Positions 37,362 through 45,738 of a DNA stretch of 64,000 bases are shown here, in pieces. A program made the position numbers and the translations under genes. The DNA is taken from positions 62,001 through 126,000 of the forward strand of contig NZ_JAAXPG010000018.1 in NCBI RefSeq assembly GCF_012396365.1, written 5' to 3'. This DNA is from Nocardiopsis alborubida (GTDB lineage Bacteria; Actinomycetota; Actinomycetes; Streptosporangiales; Streptosporangiaceae). How positions within the stretch are numbered: the stretch's first letter is position 1; every line of letters starts with the position of its first letter. Under the pieces are notes generated by a model. That model saw only the letters and a list, made by a program, of their open reading frames with translations. It was not told the origin of the DNA and did no database searches.

Positions 37362-38408
37362 TCAGAGCCCCTTGCGGCTGAAGATGTGAGCGCCCTTCTC
37401 CGCGGCCTCCTCCGTCCGCTGGAGTTCGGGGTACTCGGTGAGCCAGCGGTCACCGATGGCGCGCTCGTCCACGCGCGCGGCGTCGTCCAGGACGATGACG
37501 GCGTCCTCGGTGCAGCGCGGCAGCAGGACGGGCAGGGCCGGGTAGCGGGCCTGGAGGCCGGTGGCCTTGGGCGGGCCGTCGACGAACAGAAGGCCGATGC
37601 CCTCCAGGTCGGCGAAGACCGAGGCCTCGTACCAGCGGTCCGCGGTGGGCACTTCCTCGCCCTTGACGGTGACCGTCGTGTTCGCGGTCTCGACCAGCGG
37701 GGCGTGCCGGACCTCGACGATGTCGTCGAGCCCGTGCGCTGCCACCAGTTCGCGGCTGAGCTCGGCGTAGCGGGCGTCGTGCTCGACGGCGACGAGCCTG
37801 CCGGTGCCCGCGCGGCGCAGGGCGTAGCCGATCCAGACGCTGGAGGCGCCGCTGCCGCACTCCACGACCAGTCCGGGGCGCAGCCGGTCGATCTGGCGGA
37901 CCAGGATCCGGAGCACGTCGGGGGAGGCGGCCCAGCCGCGCAGGGGCGGCATGAACGCGGCGGTGTCGAGGTACTCGCGCAGCTCGGTCCAGGCGACCTG
38001 CTGCTCGTAGTCGTCGCGGCCCTGCGCGGAGACCGCGCTCTTGAGGTCGCGGCTCACCTTGGGCAGCGCGTGGTCCTGGAGGTGGGCGACGCGCTCGCGG
38101 ACGCCGTCCAGGGCGCGGGCGGTCTCCAGGCGTTCGCGGCCCAGCGCCTCGGTGACGCGGCGGCTGTGGGTGTCCATCGAGGTGGCCACGCTCCTGGAGA
38201 GGGCGCCCACCCTGCGGTACAGGAGCAGCGTGCCCAACCCGAGCACGCCCACGGCGCCGGCGAGCAGGCCGAGGAAGGTGAGGGTGAGCGCGTCCGCCCA
38301 GCCGATCAGGCCCGCGATCCCCAGGGCGGCTGGTACGCAGAGCACGACGGCGCCGACCACCGCGCCGGTGACCAGGAGTGGACGGAGACGGCTGCGAAGC
38401 GACCGCAT
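37362..38408 (-). CDS. Membrane-anchored class I SAM methyltransferase
   Basis: A 348-residue protein with two membrane helices near the N-terminus (about 10-65), a coiled-coil linker and a C-terminal methyltransferase domain from about residue 165. The SAM loop is VVECGSGASSVWIGYAL, with VAVEHDARYAELS as the acidic strand and LLFVDGPPKATG as the post-motif strand. ATG at 38408 is chosen (GGAGG nine bases upstream); a TTG at 38438 is an alternative. It precedes two glycosyltransferases by 73 bases, so glycan methylation at the membrane is the natural inference. Confidence 0.85.
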   Translation of the reverse strand: MRSLRSRLRPLLVTGAVVGAVVLCVPAALGIAGLIGWADALTLTFLGLLAGAVGVLGLGTLLLYRRVGALSRSVATSMDTHSRRVTEALGRERLETARALDGVRERVAHLQDHALPKVSRDLKSAVSAQGRDDYEQQVAWTELREYLDTAAFMPPLRGWAASPDVLRILVRQIDRLRPGLVVECGSGASSVWIGYALRRAGTGRLVAVEHDARYAELSRELVAAHGLDDIVEVRHAPLVETANTTVTVKGEEVPTADRWYEASVFADLEGIGLLFVDGPPKATGLQARYPALPVLLPRCTEDAVIVLDDAARVDERAIGDRWLTEYPELQRTEEAAEKGAHIFSRKGL

Positions 38409-39202
38409 GGGCGGATACCTCCACGGGAGTTTCGACACGGTTCCGCCGGGCGCGGGCCGCGGGGGGACGAGAGGGGAAGAGCTGGTTTCCCGGCACTGAA
38501 CTGCCGCTTCGCCCGGTGCTTCGGGGGCGGCGGCAATCCGCTCAGACGCTTTCGACCTTAGCCCTTCGAGGAAATAACGGACGCCCCCGAAGGGGAATCG
38601 AAACCTGGATTACATGCAATTCGCCTTCCGTTCACCCGGGCATCACGTGCTTCTCATTTTCGCGCATCCGGGGTTTTCCCGGAGCGTCGAGGAGTCCGCC
38701 CCACCACCCGCTGGCCTCCTGCGGCACCTCCTCCGTGGCGGGCGTGTGCGGCCGTGTGGCGGTCTCGGGCGCGGCGGTGGGAAACGCGGCGCACTCACTC
38801 CGCAGGGGCGGCGCATTCCTCCTCTCCCACCTGCGAATTCCGCACGGCGGCAACGGACACCGGCCGACGTTTTCCGCGGGATACCCGCCTCCTCGTCCGC
38901 ACTCGCGAGGATTTCGCCGTGAAAGCCAGGATTGGGAGCGACCGTGCTGGGCAGTGCGGGAGGAGGCGGTGGGACCGACCGTGGGGGACGCCCGCCGAGG
39001 ACCGCTCCCCCGACCGGTCGCGGCGGCCGCGGGCACGGGGCACCCCGCTCCGGAGCGGGGCCCGCGGCCTCGGTTTATTCCCGTGTCGGAGTGTAAAGAG
39101 CCTGACATCGGGTGAGCCGCCGCACGACTGATAGCTTGCTGCCTAGGCGATCCCATCGCTGGTGAACACGACGAACCGCGTCATTGGAAAGGTGCGTCAG
39201 AG
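38409..39202. other. 794-bp intergenic region between divergent genes
   Basis: No convincing gene: the frames that stay open are Arg/Pro/Gly-rich and lack ribosome sites. 38560-38690 is relatively AT-rich and probably holds the promoter of the minus-strand glycan cluster. A perfect palindrome CCCCGCTCC/GGAGCGGGG (39043-39060) flanked by GGCCGCGGG/CCCGCGGCC arms makes a large hairpin followed by TCGGTTTATT. TAGCTT near 39132 is a possible -10 for the superoxide dismutase gene. Confidence 0.5.
39025..39069 (+). terminator. Large two-tier hairpin upstream of sodA
   Basis: Inner 18-base perfect palindrome with outer nine-base arms GGCCGCGGG/CCCGCGGCC, followed by a T-containing stretch. It looks like an intrinsic terminator on the plus strand, yet no gene is recognised before it. 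Confidence 0.4.
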
Positions 39203-39817
39203 ATGTCTGCGCCGTACTCGCTTCCCGAACTGCCCTACGACTACGCGGCCCTGGAGCCGTGGATCTCCGGTCAGATCATGGAGCTCCACCACGACAAGCA
39301 CCACGCGACCTACGTCGCCGGTGCCAACACGGCTCTGGAGAAGATGGCGGAGGCCCGGGAGACCGGCGACTTCGGCACCATCCCGATGCTGGAGAAGAAC
39401 CTGGCCTTCAACCTGGGCGGCCACGTCAACCACTCCATCTTCTGGAAGAACCTGTCCCCCGAGGGCGGTGACAAGCCCGAGGGCGAGCTGGGCGCGGCCA
39501 TCGACGACCAGTTCGGCTCCTTCGACGCCTTCCGCTCGCACTTCACCGCCGTGGCCACCACCATCCAGGGCTCGGGCTGGGCGATCCTGGCCTGGGACGC
39601 GCTGGGTCAGCGACTGGTCATCGAGCAGCTCTACGACCAGCAGGGCAACACCGCCCTCAGCTCCGTTCCGCTGCTGATGCTGGACATGTGGGAGCACGCC
39701 TTCTACCTCCAGTACAAGAACGTGAAGGCCGAGTACGCCAAGGCGTTCTGGAACGTGGTCAACTGGGCCGACGTCCAGGAGCGCTTCAGCAACGCCCGCG
39801 GGGTCAAGATCGGCTAG
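39203..39817 (+). CDS. sodA: Superoxide dismutase, Fe/Mn type
   Basis: Converts superoxide to oxygen and peroxide; 204 residues, typical length, cytoplasmic (no signal peptide). Metal ligands: His in [12 protein letters not shown], His in [12 protein letters not shown], and Asp/His in [17 protein letters not shown]. The GGHVNH and GSGWA forms do not by themselves prove Mn or Fe. ATG at 39203 follows AAAGGTG at nine bases. In streptomycetes the corresponding gene can be nickel-repressed; I see no clear Nur box here. Its own terminator follows. Confidence 0.95.
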   Translation: MSAPYSLPELPYDYAALEPWISGQIMELHHDKHHATYVAGANTALEKMAEARETGDFGTIPMLEKNLAFNLGGHVNHSIFWKNLSPEGGDKPEGELGAAIDDQFGSFDAFRSHFTAVATTIQGSGWAILAWDALGQRLVIEQLYDQQGNTALSSVPLLMLDMWEHAFYLQYKNVKAEYAKAFWNVVNWADVQERFSNARGVKIG

Positions 39818-39855
39818 GCCCGGTCCCCCCGTCCGGCTCGTCGCCGGACACGGCG

Positions 39856-39889
39856 GAGGGCGGCACCACCGACCGGTGATGCCGCCCTC
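39856..39889 (+). terminator. Terminator after sodA
   Basis: Stem GAGGGCGGCA/TGCCGCCCTC (39856-39865 with 39880-39889) continued inside by CACC/GGTG around a four-base loop. Confidence 0.75.
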
Positions 39890-39975
39890 GCGCGTGCACG
39901 GGGCTCACGCGTGCACGGGATCCGAGTGCAGGGGCCCGCGTGTACGGGGGTTCCCGTGTCCGGGCCTCACGCGAC
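39890..39975. repeat. Five degenerate short tandem repeats
   Basis: A unit of the form GCGTGCACGGG plus a few bases recurs five times with changes (GTGCACGGGG, GTGCACGGGA, GTGCAGGGGC, GTGTACGGGG, GTGTCCGGGC). It lies between the convergent sodA and MocR genes and has no open frame of interest. Confidence 0.5.
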
Positions 39976-39987
39976 CGGTCCCGGGGG

Positions 39988-41463
39988 TCAGACCACGAGG
40001 CGGACCGGATCGGCCTCCACCGGCCCGTGCCGGTCGAGCTCGCGCCAGGCCCGCGCCAGCCGCCAGACCAGCTCCTCGCGGGTGGCGGCGTCGTAGGCGA
40101 AGGGCAGCCGGAACCACTCTGCGTGGCGCTCCCCGCCGGACGCCGACATGACCGAGCCCGGGACCAGCTCCACGTCGTGGCAGAGCGCGACCTGCACGTA
40201 GGCGCGGGCCTCCACCCCGGGCAGGTGCACCCACAGCGCCGCCCCGCCGTCGGGGCGCCGCCACTCCCACGAGGGCAGGGCCCCGCGCAGCAGCTCCTCC
40301 ATGTGGTCGAGGGCCTCGCGCATCAGCGCGGAGCGCTGCCGGGACAGTTCGTCGTAGCGCTCCAGGAGGCGCACGGTCACCGCCTGGTCGAGCAGGGGGC
40401 TGGCCAGGTCGGCCAGGACCTTGCGGCGGCTCAGGCGCAGGGCCATCTCGGCGGGCGCGCGCAGCCAGCCGAGCCGGAGCCCTGCCCAGCCGATCTTGGA
40501 CAGCGACTCCACGGTGATGACCTCGGCCCCGCGCGGGGCGAACGCGGCCAGCGGCGGGGGCTCGTCGGGGGCGCGCAGGCCGGTGTAGGCGTGGTCCTCC
40601 AGCACCGGCACGCCGTGACGGGCGGAGAGCTCGCCCAGCTCGCGGCGGCGCGCCGCGGACATCATCGTGCCGGTCGGGTTGTGGTACGAGGGCATCGTGT
40701 AGACGAGGTGGGGCGCGTGCTCGGCCACGGCGCGGCGCACGCCGTTGGCGTCCAGGCCCTGCTCGTCCAGGGGCACGGGCAGGAAGCGTGCGCCCCGGTC
40801 GCTCATCAGGTCCAGGCAGCCCGCGAAGCTGGGGTCCTCCACCACGACGGGCGAGCCGTTGCGCAGGTAGAGCTGGGCGACCAGGTTGACGGCCTGGTGG
40901 GCGCCGGTGGTGACGACGATCTGGTCGGCGGTGGTGGGCAGGTCCCGGGCGGTGTAGTGGTCTGCGACGGCCTGGCGCAGCGCGGGCAGGCCGCTGGGGT
41001 GGTAGCTGCCCTCGGCCATGAGCGCGGGCAGGTCCTCGGCCACGACCCGGCGGATGGCCTCCTCCACGCCGGGGAGCGCGGGGGTGGCCAGGCAGGCGGC
41101 CGAGATGAGGCCGTCCTCCCGCTGGAAGAGGTTGCGGTACATGGGGTTGCCCGTGCCGTTGGCGGTCCAGCCGTCCGAGCGCACGGGCGCGACCCGGCTG
41201 CTGACACGGGTTCCGCTGCCCTGCCTGCTGTCGAGGATGCCGTCCGCGCGCAGGGCGTCGTAGGCGGAGACCACGGTGGTACGGCTCACCCGGAGGCTGG
41301 CGGCGAGTGCGCGCTCGGAGGGCAGGCGCTCACCGGGGGCGAGGCTGCCCTGGCCGACGAGCCCGCGCAGGGTGTCGGCGAGGCGCCGGTAGAGGGGGCC
41401 GCCGCCCCGGGGCCATGCGCCGAGGAGGTCGGCGAGTTCGGCGGAGCTCCGAGAAGAGTCCAT
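39988..41463 (-). CDS. MocR-type regulator: GntR helix-turn-helix fused to aminotransferase fold
   Basis: A 491-residue PLP-dependent transcription factor. The winged helix (about 20-90: GPLYRRLADTLRGLV, LPSERALAASLRVSRTTV, YDALRADGILDSRQGSGT) is joined by a linker to an aminotransferase fold with the PLP region TTGAHQAVN, PSYHNPTGT, and the PLP lysine in SLSKIGWAG. The ATG at 41463 has GGAGGGG directly upstream; an ATG at 41475 would overlap that site. It is divergent from a DUF3291 gene, so that gene is the likely target besides itself. Effector unknown. Confidence 0.92.
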   Translation of the reverse strand: MDSSRSSAELADLLGAWPRGGGPLYRRLADTLRGLVGQGSLAPGERLPSERALAASLRVSRTTVVSAYDALRADGILDSRQGSGTRVSSRVAPVRSDGWTANGTGNPMYRNLFQREDGLISAACLATPALPGVEEAIRRVVAEDLPALMAEGSYHPSGLPALRQAVADHYTARDLPTTADQIVVTTGAHQAVNLVAQLYLRNGSPVVVEDPSFAGCLDLMSDRGARFLPVPLDEQGLDANGVRRAVAEHAPHLVYTMPSYHNPTGTMMSAARRRELGELSARHGVPVLEDHAYTGLRAPDEPPPLAAFAPRGAEVITVESLSKIGWAGLRLGWLRAPAEMALRLSRRKVLADLASPLLDQAVTVRLLERYDELSRQRSALMREALDHMEELLRGALPSWEWRRPDGGAALWVHLPGVEARAYVQVALCHDVELVPGSVMSASGGERHAEWFRLPFAYDAATREELVWRLARAWRELDRHGPVEADPVRLVV

Positions 41464-41508
41464 TTTCCCCTCCATTGGATCTGTGGGGAGTGGCCCCCGG
41501 ATTCCATA

Positions 41509-41521
41509 CTGGCATTGCCAG
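41509..41521. promoter_or_regulatory. Palindrome in the MocR-DUF3291 divergent region
   Basis: CTGGCA-T-TGCCAG, perfect, next to a TATGGA -10-like element for the MocR gene on the minus strand. CCAGAG occurs three times in the following 25 bases. These are candidate MocR sites. Confidence 0.45.
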
Positions 41522-41582
41522 AGGGGATACCACCAGAGCCAGAGTGGACCCTACGAAAGCAGTCCATTTTTCGGGAGCGGTC

Positions 41583-42068
41583 ATGCAGTTCCTCGTCCAG
41601 CGCCGACACGACACCGTCCGCCGCACGCCCCGCCACCGTCCGAACCGCGCCCGGGAAGATGGTCCCACACCCCGCGGTGGCTGGCCGGTGCTGGTGGAGG
41701 CGCGCGTCCTGCGGGGCGACCGCCGCCACCTCGGCGCGTTCGCCACCGCCCTGCGCGAACGGGCCCGGCGGGATCCCGGCCACCTGGAGGAGGTCCACTT
41801 CCTCGACGAGGGGGACCGCATCCGCCTCGTCTCGCTGTGGCGCTCCCCCGGCGACCTGCGGTCCTTCGTGGATGCGGCGCACCGGGACGTGCTGGCCTTC
41901 CGTGCGGCCAGCGGCGCCTTTCCGGAGGTGGAGCGCACGCTGTGGTGGTCCGCGGCGGGGACCCCGGTGACGCCGGAGGAGGCCGGGGAGCGCGCGGCGT
42001 GGCTGCGCGGGCACGGGCCGGGCGCGCGGGCGTTCACCCTGTCCTCGCCGGTTCCCCCTCCCGCCTGA
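41583..42068 (+). CDS. DUF3291-family protein
   Basis: A 161-residue protein matching DUF3291 (dimeric alpha-beta barrel type): SLWRSPGDLRSFVDAAHRD, then the signature LWWSAAGTPVTPEEAGERAAWL and AFTLSS at the end. Biochemical function unknown; the fold is shared with small monooxygenases. The ATG at 41583 is used; the ribosome site GGGAGCGG lies seven bases upstream. Divergent from the MocR regulator, which probably controls it. Confidence 0.85.
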   Translation: MQFLVQRRHDTVRRTPRHRPNRAREDGPTPRGGWPVLVEARVLRGDRRHLGAFATALRERARRDPGHLEEVHFLDEGDRIRLVSLWRSPGDLRSFVDAAHRDVLAFRAASGAFPEVERTLWWSAAGTPVTPEEAGERAAWLRGHGPGARAFTLSSPVPPPA

Positions 42069-42219
42069 CCCCGGGGACGGTGGTGCAGGTGCGCCGCGGG
42101 TGGGCGGCGTCCGCGGCGCGGATCCGGGCGGACCGGCTCGCGGACGTCCGGTGTCCGGCCGCCGCGGGGGGCGTGGGGGTCATGGGGCTCCCTTGTTCAC
42201 CCCGCTCCCGTACGCGCCC

Positions 42220-42248
42220 CCGTCCGGTCCCACCAGGAAACCGGACGG
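42220..42248 (+). terminator. Terminator candidate after the DUF3291 gene
   Basis: Stem CCGTCCGGT/ACCGGACGG with an 11-base loop followed by ATCTTTG, about 150 bases past the stop. Confidence 0.4.
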
Positions 42249-42484
42249 ATCTTTGTGGGCTTCGGCGAATGACGCGCGGGTGCGCCGGACGGCAGAGTCG
42301 TAGACGCCTCCCTGGCACGAAGGACCGGACCGCCCCAGCGGGATTGGCCGCCGCTGGGTCGGTCCCCGCCGGGGACGCACCCTCTCTCCGGCCCGAACGC
42401 GCGGCGACGGCAGCCGTCCGGGCGACGCTGAGCGGGGCCGGCGCCCACCGGGTCGTGGACGTCATCGCGGCGAACCGTCCCGGA

Positions 42485-42490
42485 TAGTCT
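42485..42490 (+). promoter_or_regulatory. -10 element of a leaderless transcript
   Basis: TAGTCT, then seven bases, then a GTG at 42498 that opens an 11-codon mini-ORF ahead of the SGNH hydrolase. Confidence 0.45.
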
Positions 42491-42497
42491 TGCGGAG

Positions 42498-42533
42498 GTG
42501 ACGACAGCCCGCCGGGACCTGGGGAGGCGATAG
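42498..42533 (+). CDS. Possible 11-codon leader peptide
   Basis: GTG-initiated frame encoding MTTARRDLGRR, stop TAG five bases before the SGNH hydrolase start and in a different frame. Its placement seven bases after TAGTCT would make it leaderless, and the ribosome site of the hydrolase (GGGGAGG, 42521-42527) lies within it. Translation of the leader would therefore move ribosomes across that site, allowing reinitiation. It may also be chance. Confidence 0.3.
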   Translation: MTTARRDLGRR

Positions 42534-42538
42534 CAGCC

Positions 42539-44050
42539 GTGTCAGCGCGTGGTGAGGGCCCCGAGGCGCCGGAGCCGGTCCCCGAGGACCCCTCCGCCGT
42601 CGGCCGCGTACCGGAATCCGCCCCACGGAAGCCGGAGGAGGGCCCGCACACCGGGCAGGGCCCGGCAGCCGCGCCCCCCGGGAGCTCCTCCGACGGGGAC
42701 GGTGCGCGCGGTTCCGCACAACCCGCCCGCGAGGACCCCTCCGGCAGGGACGCGGACAGCACCGGCGGTTCCGACGACGGCGGAGCCGGTACGGAGTCGG
42801 ATGGCGCGGACGGCCACGGAGGTTCCGGTGACGGAACGGACGACGGCGACGGCAGCGGCGGCCCCGGCGGAGACGGTGACGGGCACCCGCGCCGACGGCG
42901 TCGGCGGTCCCGGGTCGCCGCCGCCGTCTCGGTCACGCTGATCCTGGTCATGGTGGCCGTCCTGGCGCTGCCCGCCACCCGTGAGGGCCTGGTGGCCCTG
43001 TGGTGCGAGGCCACCGACGGCGTGTGCCCGGCGGAGGAGCTCCCCCCGATCACCGAGGAGGAGCAGACCGACTGGCGGATCCGGATGGAGCCCGAGGAGG
43101 CCGCGCTGTGGGGCAACTACGTGGCCCTGGGCGACTCCTACTCCTCCGGTGACGGCGCGGGCGACTACGCCCCCGACACCGCCGAGGCGGGCGGCTGCTG
43201 GCGTTCGGAGAACGCCTACCCCCGGGTGATCGCCGAGGAGTTCGACTTCGCCGGTTCGCTGGCCTTCTACGCGTGCAGCAGCCACAAGGGTTCGGAGATG
43301 ATCGAGCAGATCGGCACCTCCGAGTCGCAGATCGAGCGGGTCACCGAGAACACGTCCCTGGTGACCCTGGGCATCGGCGGCAACGACCTGGGCTTCATCC
43401 CCGTCCTGCGCACCTGCATGGTGCGGATGCCGCTCCTGGAGAGCAGCGTCTGCGTCGAACAGGAGGAGGAGGTCGACAGGCGGATGAGGACCTTCGAGGA
43501 GACACTGACCGAGGTCCTCGGGGAGGTCCGCGACCGCGCGCCCGACGCCCGCATCCTGGTGCTGGGCTACCCGCGACTGTTCCCGGAGGACCCTCCGGGC
43601 ATGTACTACACGCTGACCAGGAGCGACCAGCTGTGGCTGAACGGTCTGGCCCAGCGGTTCAACGAGCTCATCCGCGACACGGCCTACCGGGCTGACGGCG
43701 ACGTCTACGGCGGGCGCGAGACCGGCAGCGTGGAGTACGTGAACACCTTCTCCGCCCTGAGCGGGCACGAGGTGAGCGCCGACGCGGCCTGGCTGAACGG
43801 GATCGTGCTCGGGCAGCTGGGCGAGGGCCTGCGCGTTGACCGGGCGAGCTTCCACCCCACCGCTCAGGGGCAGCTGTCCATCGCCGAGCGGGTGCGCCTA
43901 CAGATCGTGGAGGGCCCCGAGCGGGAGGTCTACGTGGCCCGGGAGACCCTGGACAAGGTCGACCCCGAGCAGCTGCGGTCGGAACTGGGCGGACCGCTCG
44001 ACCCGGAGTTCGCCACCGAGGCGCCCGACAACGAGGCCGACGCCCCCTGA
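42539..44050 (+). CDS. Membrane-anchored SGNH/GDSL hydrolase
   Basis: A 503-residue protein with a disordered Gly/Asp/Glu/Pro-rich cytoplasmic region (1-115), a basic run (RRRRRRSR), one membrane helix (about 124-145) and an outer SGNH hydrolase domain. Catalytic elements: Ser200 in GDSYSSGDGAG, Gly/Asn in GIGGNDLGF, and His439 in RASFHPTAQGQ. Cysteines (GGCWRS, FYACSSH, RTCMV, SSVCVE) are placed as in streptomycete esterases. Substrate unknown; acylated envelope glycans or lipids are plausible. GTG at 42539 sits 11 bases after GGGGAGG, a long spacing. Confidence 0.9.
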   Translation: MSARGEGPEAPEPVPEDPSAVGRVPESAPRKPEEGPHTGQGPAAAPPGSSSDGDGARGSAQPAREDPSGRDADSTGGSDDGGAGTESDGADGHGGSGDGTDDGDGSGGPGGDGDGHPRRRRRRSRVAAAVSVTLILVMVAVLALPATREGLVALWCEATDGVCPAEELPPITEEEQTDWRIRMEPEEAALWGNYVALGDSYSSGDGAGDYAPDTAEAGGCWRSENAYPRVIAEEFDFAGSLAFYACSSHKGSEMIEQIGTSESQIERVTENTSLVTLGIGGNDLGFIPVLRTCMVRMPLLESSVCVEQEEEVDRRMRTFEETLTEVLGEVRDRAPDARILVLGYPRLFPEDPPGMYYTLTRSDQLWLNGLAQRFNELIRDTAYRADGDVYGGRETGSVEYVNTFSALSGHEVSADAAWLNGIVLGQLGEGLRVDRASFHPTAQGQLSIAERVRLQIVEGPEREVYVARETLDKVDPEQLRSELGGPLDPEFATEAPDNEADAP

Positions 44051-44058
44051 CCCGGTAG

Positions 44059-44097
44059 AGCACGGGGCCGCACCGCGGGTCCGCACGGCCCCGTGCT
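44059..44097. terminator. Bidirectional terminator
   Basis: Perfect 12-bp stem AGCACGGGGCCG/CGGCCCCGTGCT with a 15-base loop between the convergent SGNH hydrolase and rocD genes. Confidence 0.75.
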
Positions 44098-44101
44098 GTC
44101 C

Positions 44102-45376
44102 CTACCGGCCCGCCTGGAGCTCCCGGATCACCTCGGCGAAGCGGTCCAGACCCCAGTTGAGGTCCTCCTCGCTGATCACGAGCGGCGGCGACATCCGCAC
44201 CGTGGAGCCGTGGGTGTCCTTGACCAGGACGCCGTGGTCGGCGAGGCGCTCGCACAGCTCCCGGCCCGAGGCCAGCGACGGGTCGACGTCGATGCCCGCC
44301 CACAGCCCGATGCTGCGCGCGGACACCACCCCGTCGCCCACGAACTCCTTGAGGCGGCGTTTGAGCACCTCGCCCAGGCGCCGCGCGTTCTCCAGGTAGG
44401 GGCCCTCGGTCAGCATCCGCACGACCGTGCTCCCGACCGCACCGGCCAGCGGGTTGCCGCCGAACGTGCTGCCGTGCTGACCCGGCTGGATGACGCCGAG
44501 CACGTCCTCGTCGGCGACCATCGCCGACACCGGCAGGATGCCGCCGCCCAGCGCCTTGCCGAACAGGTAGGCGTCGGGGACCACTCCGCTGTGCTCACAG
44601 GCCCGGATCGTCCCGGTGCGGCCCAGGCCCGACTGCACCTCGTCGGCGATGAACAGCACCCGCTCGCGGTCGCAGACTTCCCTGACCCGGGGCAGGAAGT
44701 CCGGCGGCGGCACGACCACCCCCGCCTCGCCCTGCACGGGCTCGATGAGGACCGCCGCGGTCGTGGAGTCGATGGCGGCCTCGATGGCCTCGGCGTCACC
44801 GTAGGGCACCGACCGGAAACCCGGTGTGTAGGGCCCGAAACCCGTCCTGGCCTCCGGGTCCGACGAGAAGGAGACGATGGTGGTGGTGCGGCCGTGGAAG
44901 TTGGCGCCCGCCACGACGATGGTCGCCTCGTTCTCGGGCACGCCCTTGACCTCGTAGGCCCACTTGCGGGCCACCTTGATGCCGGTCTCCACCGCCTCGG
45001 CGCCGGTGTTCATCGGCAGGACCTTCTCCTTGCCGACCATGTCGGCGAGGGCGCTGACCCACGGGCCGAACTGGTCGTTGTAGAAGGCCCGGCTCGTGAG
45101 GGTCACCCGGTCGATCTGCCGGTGCGCCGCCGCGAGCAGGTCGGGGTTGTGGTGGCCGAAGTTCATGGCCGAGTACCCGGCCAGACAGTCCAGGTACCTC
45201 CTGCCCTCGACATCGGTCACCCAGGCGCCACGGCCCTCGGCGATCACGACGGGAAGGGGTGAGTAGTTGTGCGCCGACCGCGCCCGTGCGAGCGCGATGT
45301 GGTCCGCGCCGGAGAGTGCCTCTCCACCGGGGCTCCCGGCGGAGTCACGCTGTCCCAGGTTCTGGGTGTTGCCCAT
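44102..45376 (-). CDS. rocD: Ornithine aminotransferase
   Basis: PLP-dependent transfer of the delta-amino group of ornithine to 2-oxoglutarate, giving glutamate semialdehyde (arginine breakdown and proline synthesis). 424 residues; motifs: SAHNYSPLPVVIAEGRG, LDCLAGYSAMNFGH, PMNTGAEAVET (PLP phosphate loop), LFIADEVQSGLGRTG (PLP-binding Asp) and LFGKALGGG (Schiff-base Lys), then HGSTFGGNPLA. ATG at 45376 lies at the edge of the divergent region; homologues begin similarly. No arginase or other roc gene is adjacent. Confidence 0.94.
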   Translation of the reverse strand: MGNTQNLGQRDSAGSPGGEALSGADHIALARARSAHNYSPLPVVIAEGRGAWVTDVEGRRYLDCLAGYSAMNFGHHNPDLLAAAHRQIDRVTLTSRAFYNDQFGPWVSALADMVGKEKVLPMNTGAEAVETGIKVARKWAYEVKGVPENEATIVVAGANFHGRTTTIVSFSSDPEARTGFGPYTPGFRSVPYGDAEAIEAAIDSTTAAVLIEPVQGEAGVVVPPPDFLPRVREVCDRERVLFIADEVQSGLGRTGTIRACEHSGVVPDAYLFGKALGGGILPVSAMVADEDVLGVIQPGQHGSTFGGNPLAGAVGSTVVRMLTEGPYLENARRLGEVLKRRLKEFVGDGVVSARSIGLWAGIDVDPSLASGRELCERLADHGVLVKDTHGSTVRMSPPLVISEEDLNWGLDRFAEVIRELQAGR

Positions 45377-45738
45377 CTAGCCGCTCCGATCACCATTGAC
45401 CGATGTCAGACAGTTGATACCCACCGTCGGGCCGGATCGCGCCCCTTCGGCGGGAGGTCTCCAAGAGTTGAGCAGATGATCCGGTGAGCCCACAAGGGGT
45501 GGGAGATGTCACAACGCGGAGGCGATGCCCGAAAACCCGCCCGCGAAACGCCGCGCACACCCTCTGAGCGGGACCGTCACATCCGTGGTGACCTGCGATA
45601 ACGACCCTGGTGACGCGCTCCACAGCCCCGACGGCGGTCGGCCCCTCCCCCGAGGGGTACGGTCGCACCAACAGCCACCCAGCCGCCGCGAGCCCCGTGC
45701 CGTGGACGGCCCCGTCGACCGTGCCCGGGAGGTCAGGC
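45377..45738. other. 362-bp region between divergent rocD and acyl-CoA synthetase genes
   Basis: An inverted repeat GTCAC/GTGAC (45576-45592) and a small palindrome TGTCAGACA near 45405 are visible. No gene was recognised; a frame open from 45610 joins the synthetase but its upstream part has no ribosome site. Confidence 0.45.

Larger units (their letters stand above)
42069..42497. other. 429-bp intergenic region
   Basis: Apart from the hairpin at 42220-42248 and the -10 element at 42485-42490, nothing was recognised. A 66-codon minus-strand frame (42180-42380) has unremarkable composition and no ribosome site. Confidence 0.5.

Noticed and set aside
38632..39156. 174-codon minus-strand frame in the large gap
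   Set aside because: Composition typical of random high-GC frames; no motif, no ribosome site.
39203..39817. Nickel-responsive Nur control of sodA
   Set aside because: No convincing TTGCA-N5-TTGCA type site was found upstream, only an isolated TTGC.
42180..42380. 66-codon minus-strand frame
   Set aside because: No family similarity and no ribosome site; overlaps a terminator-like stem.
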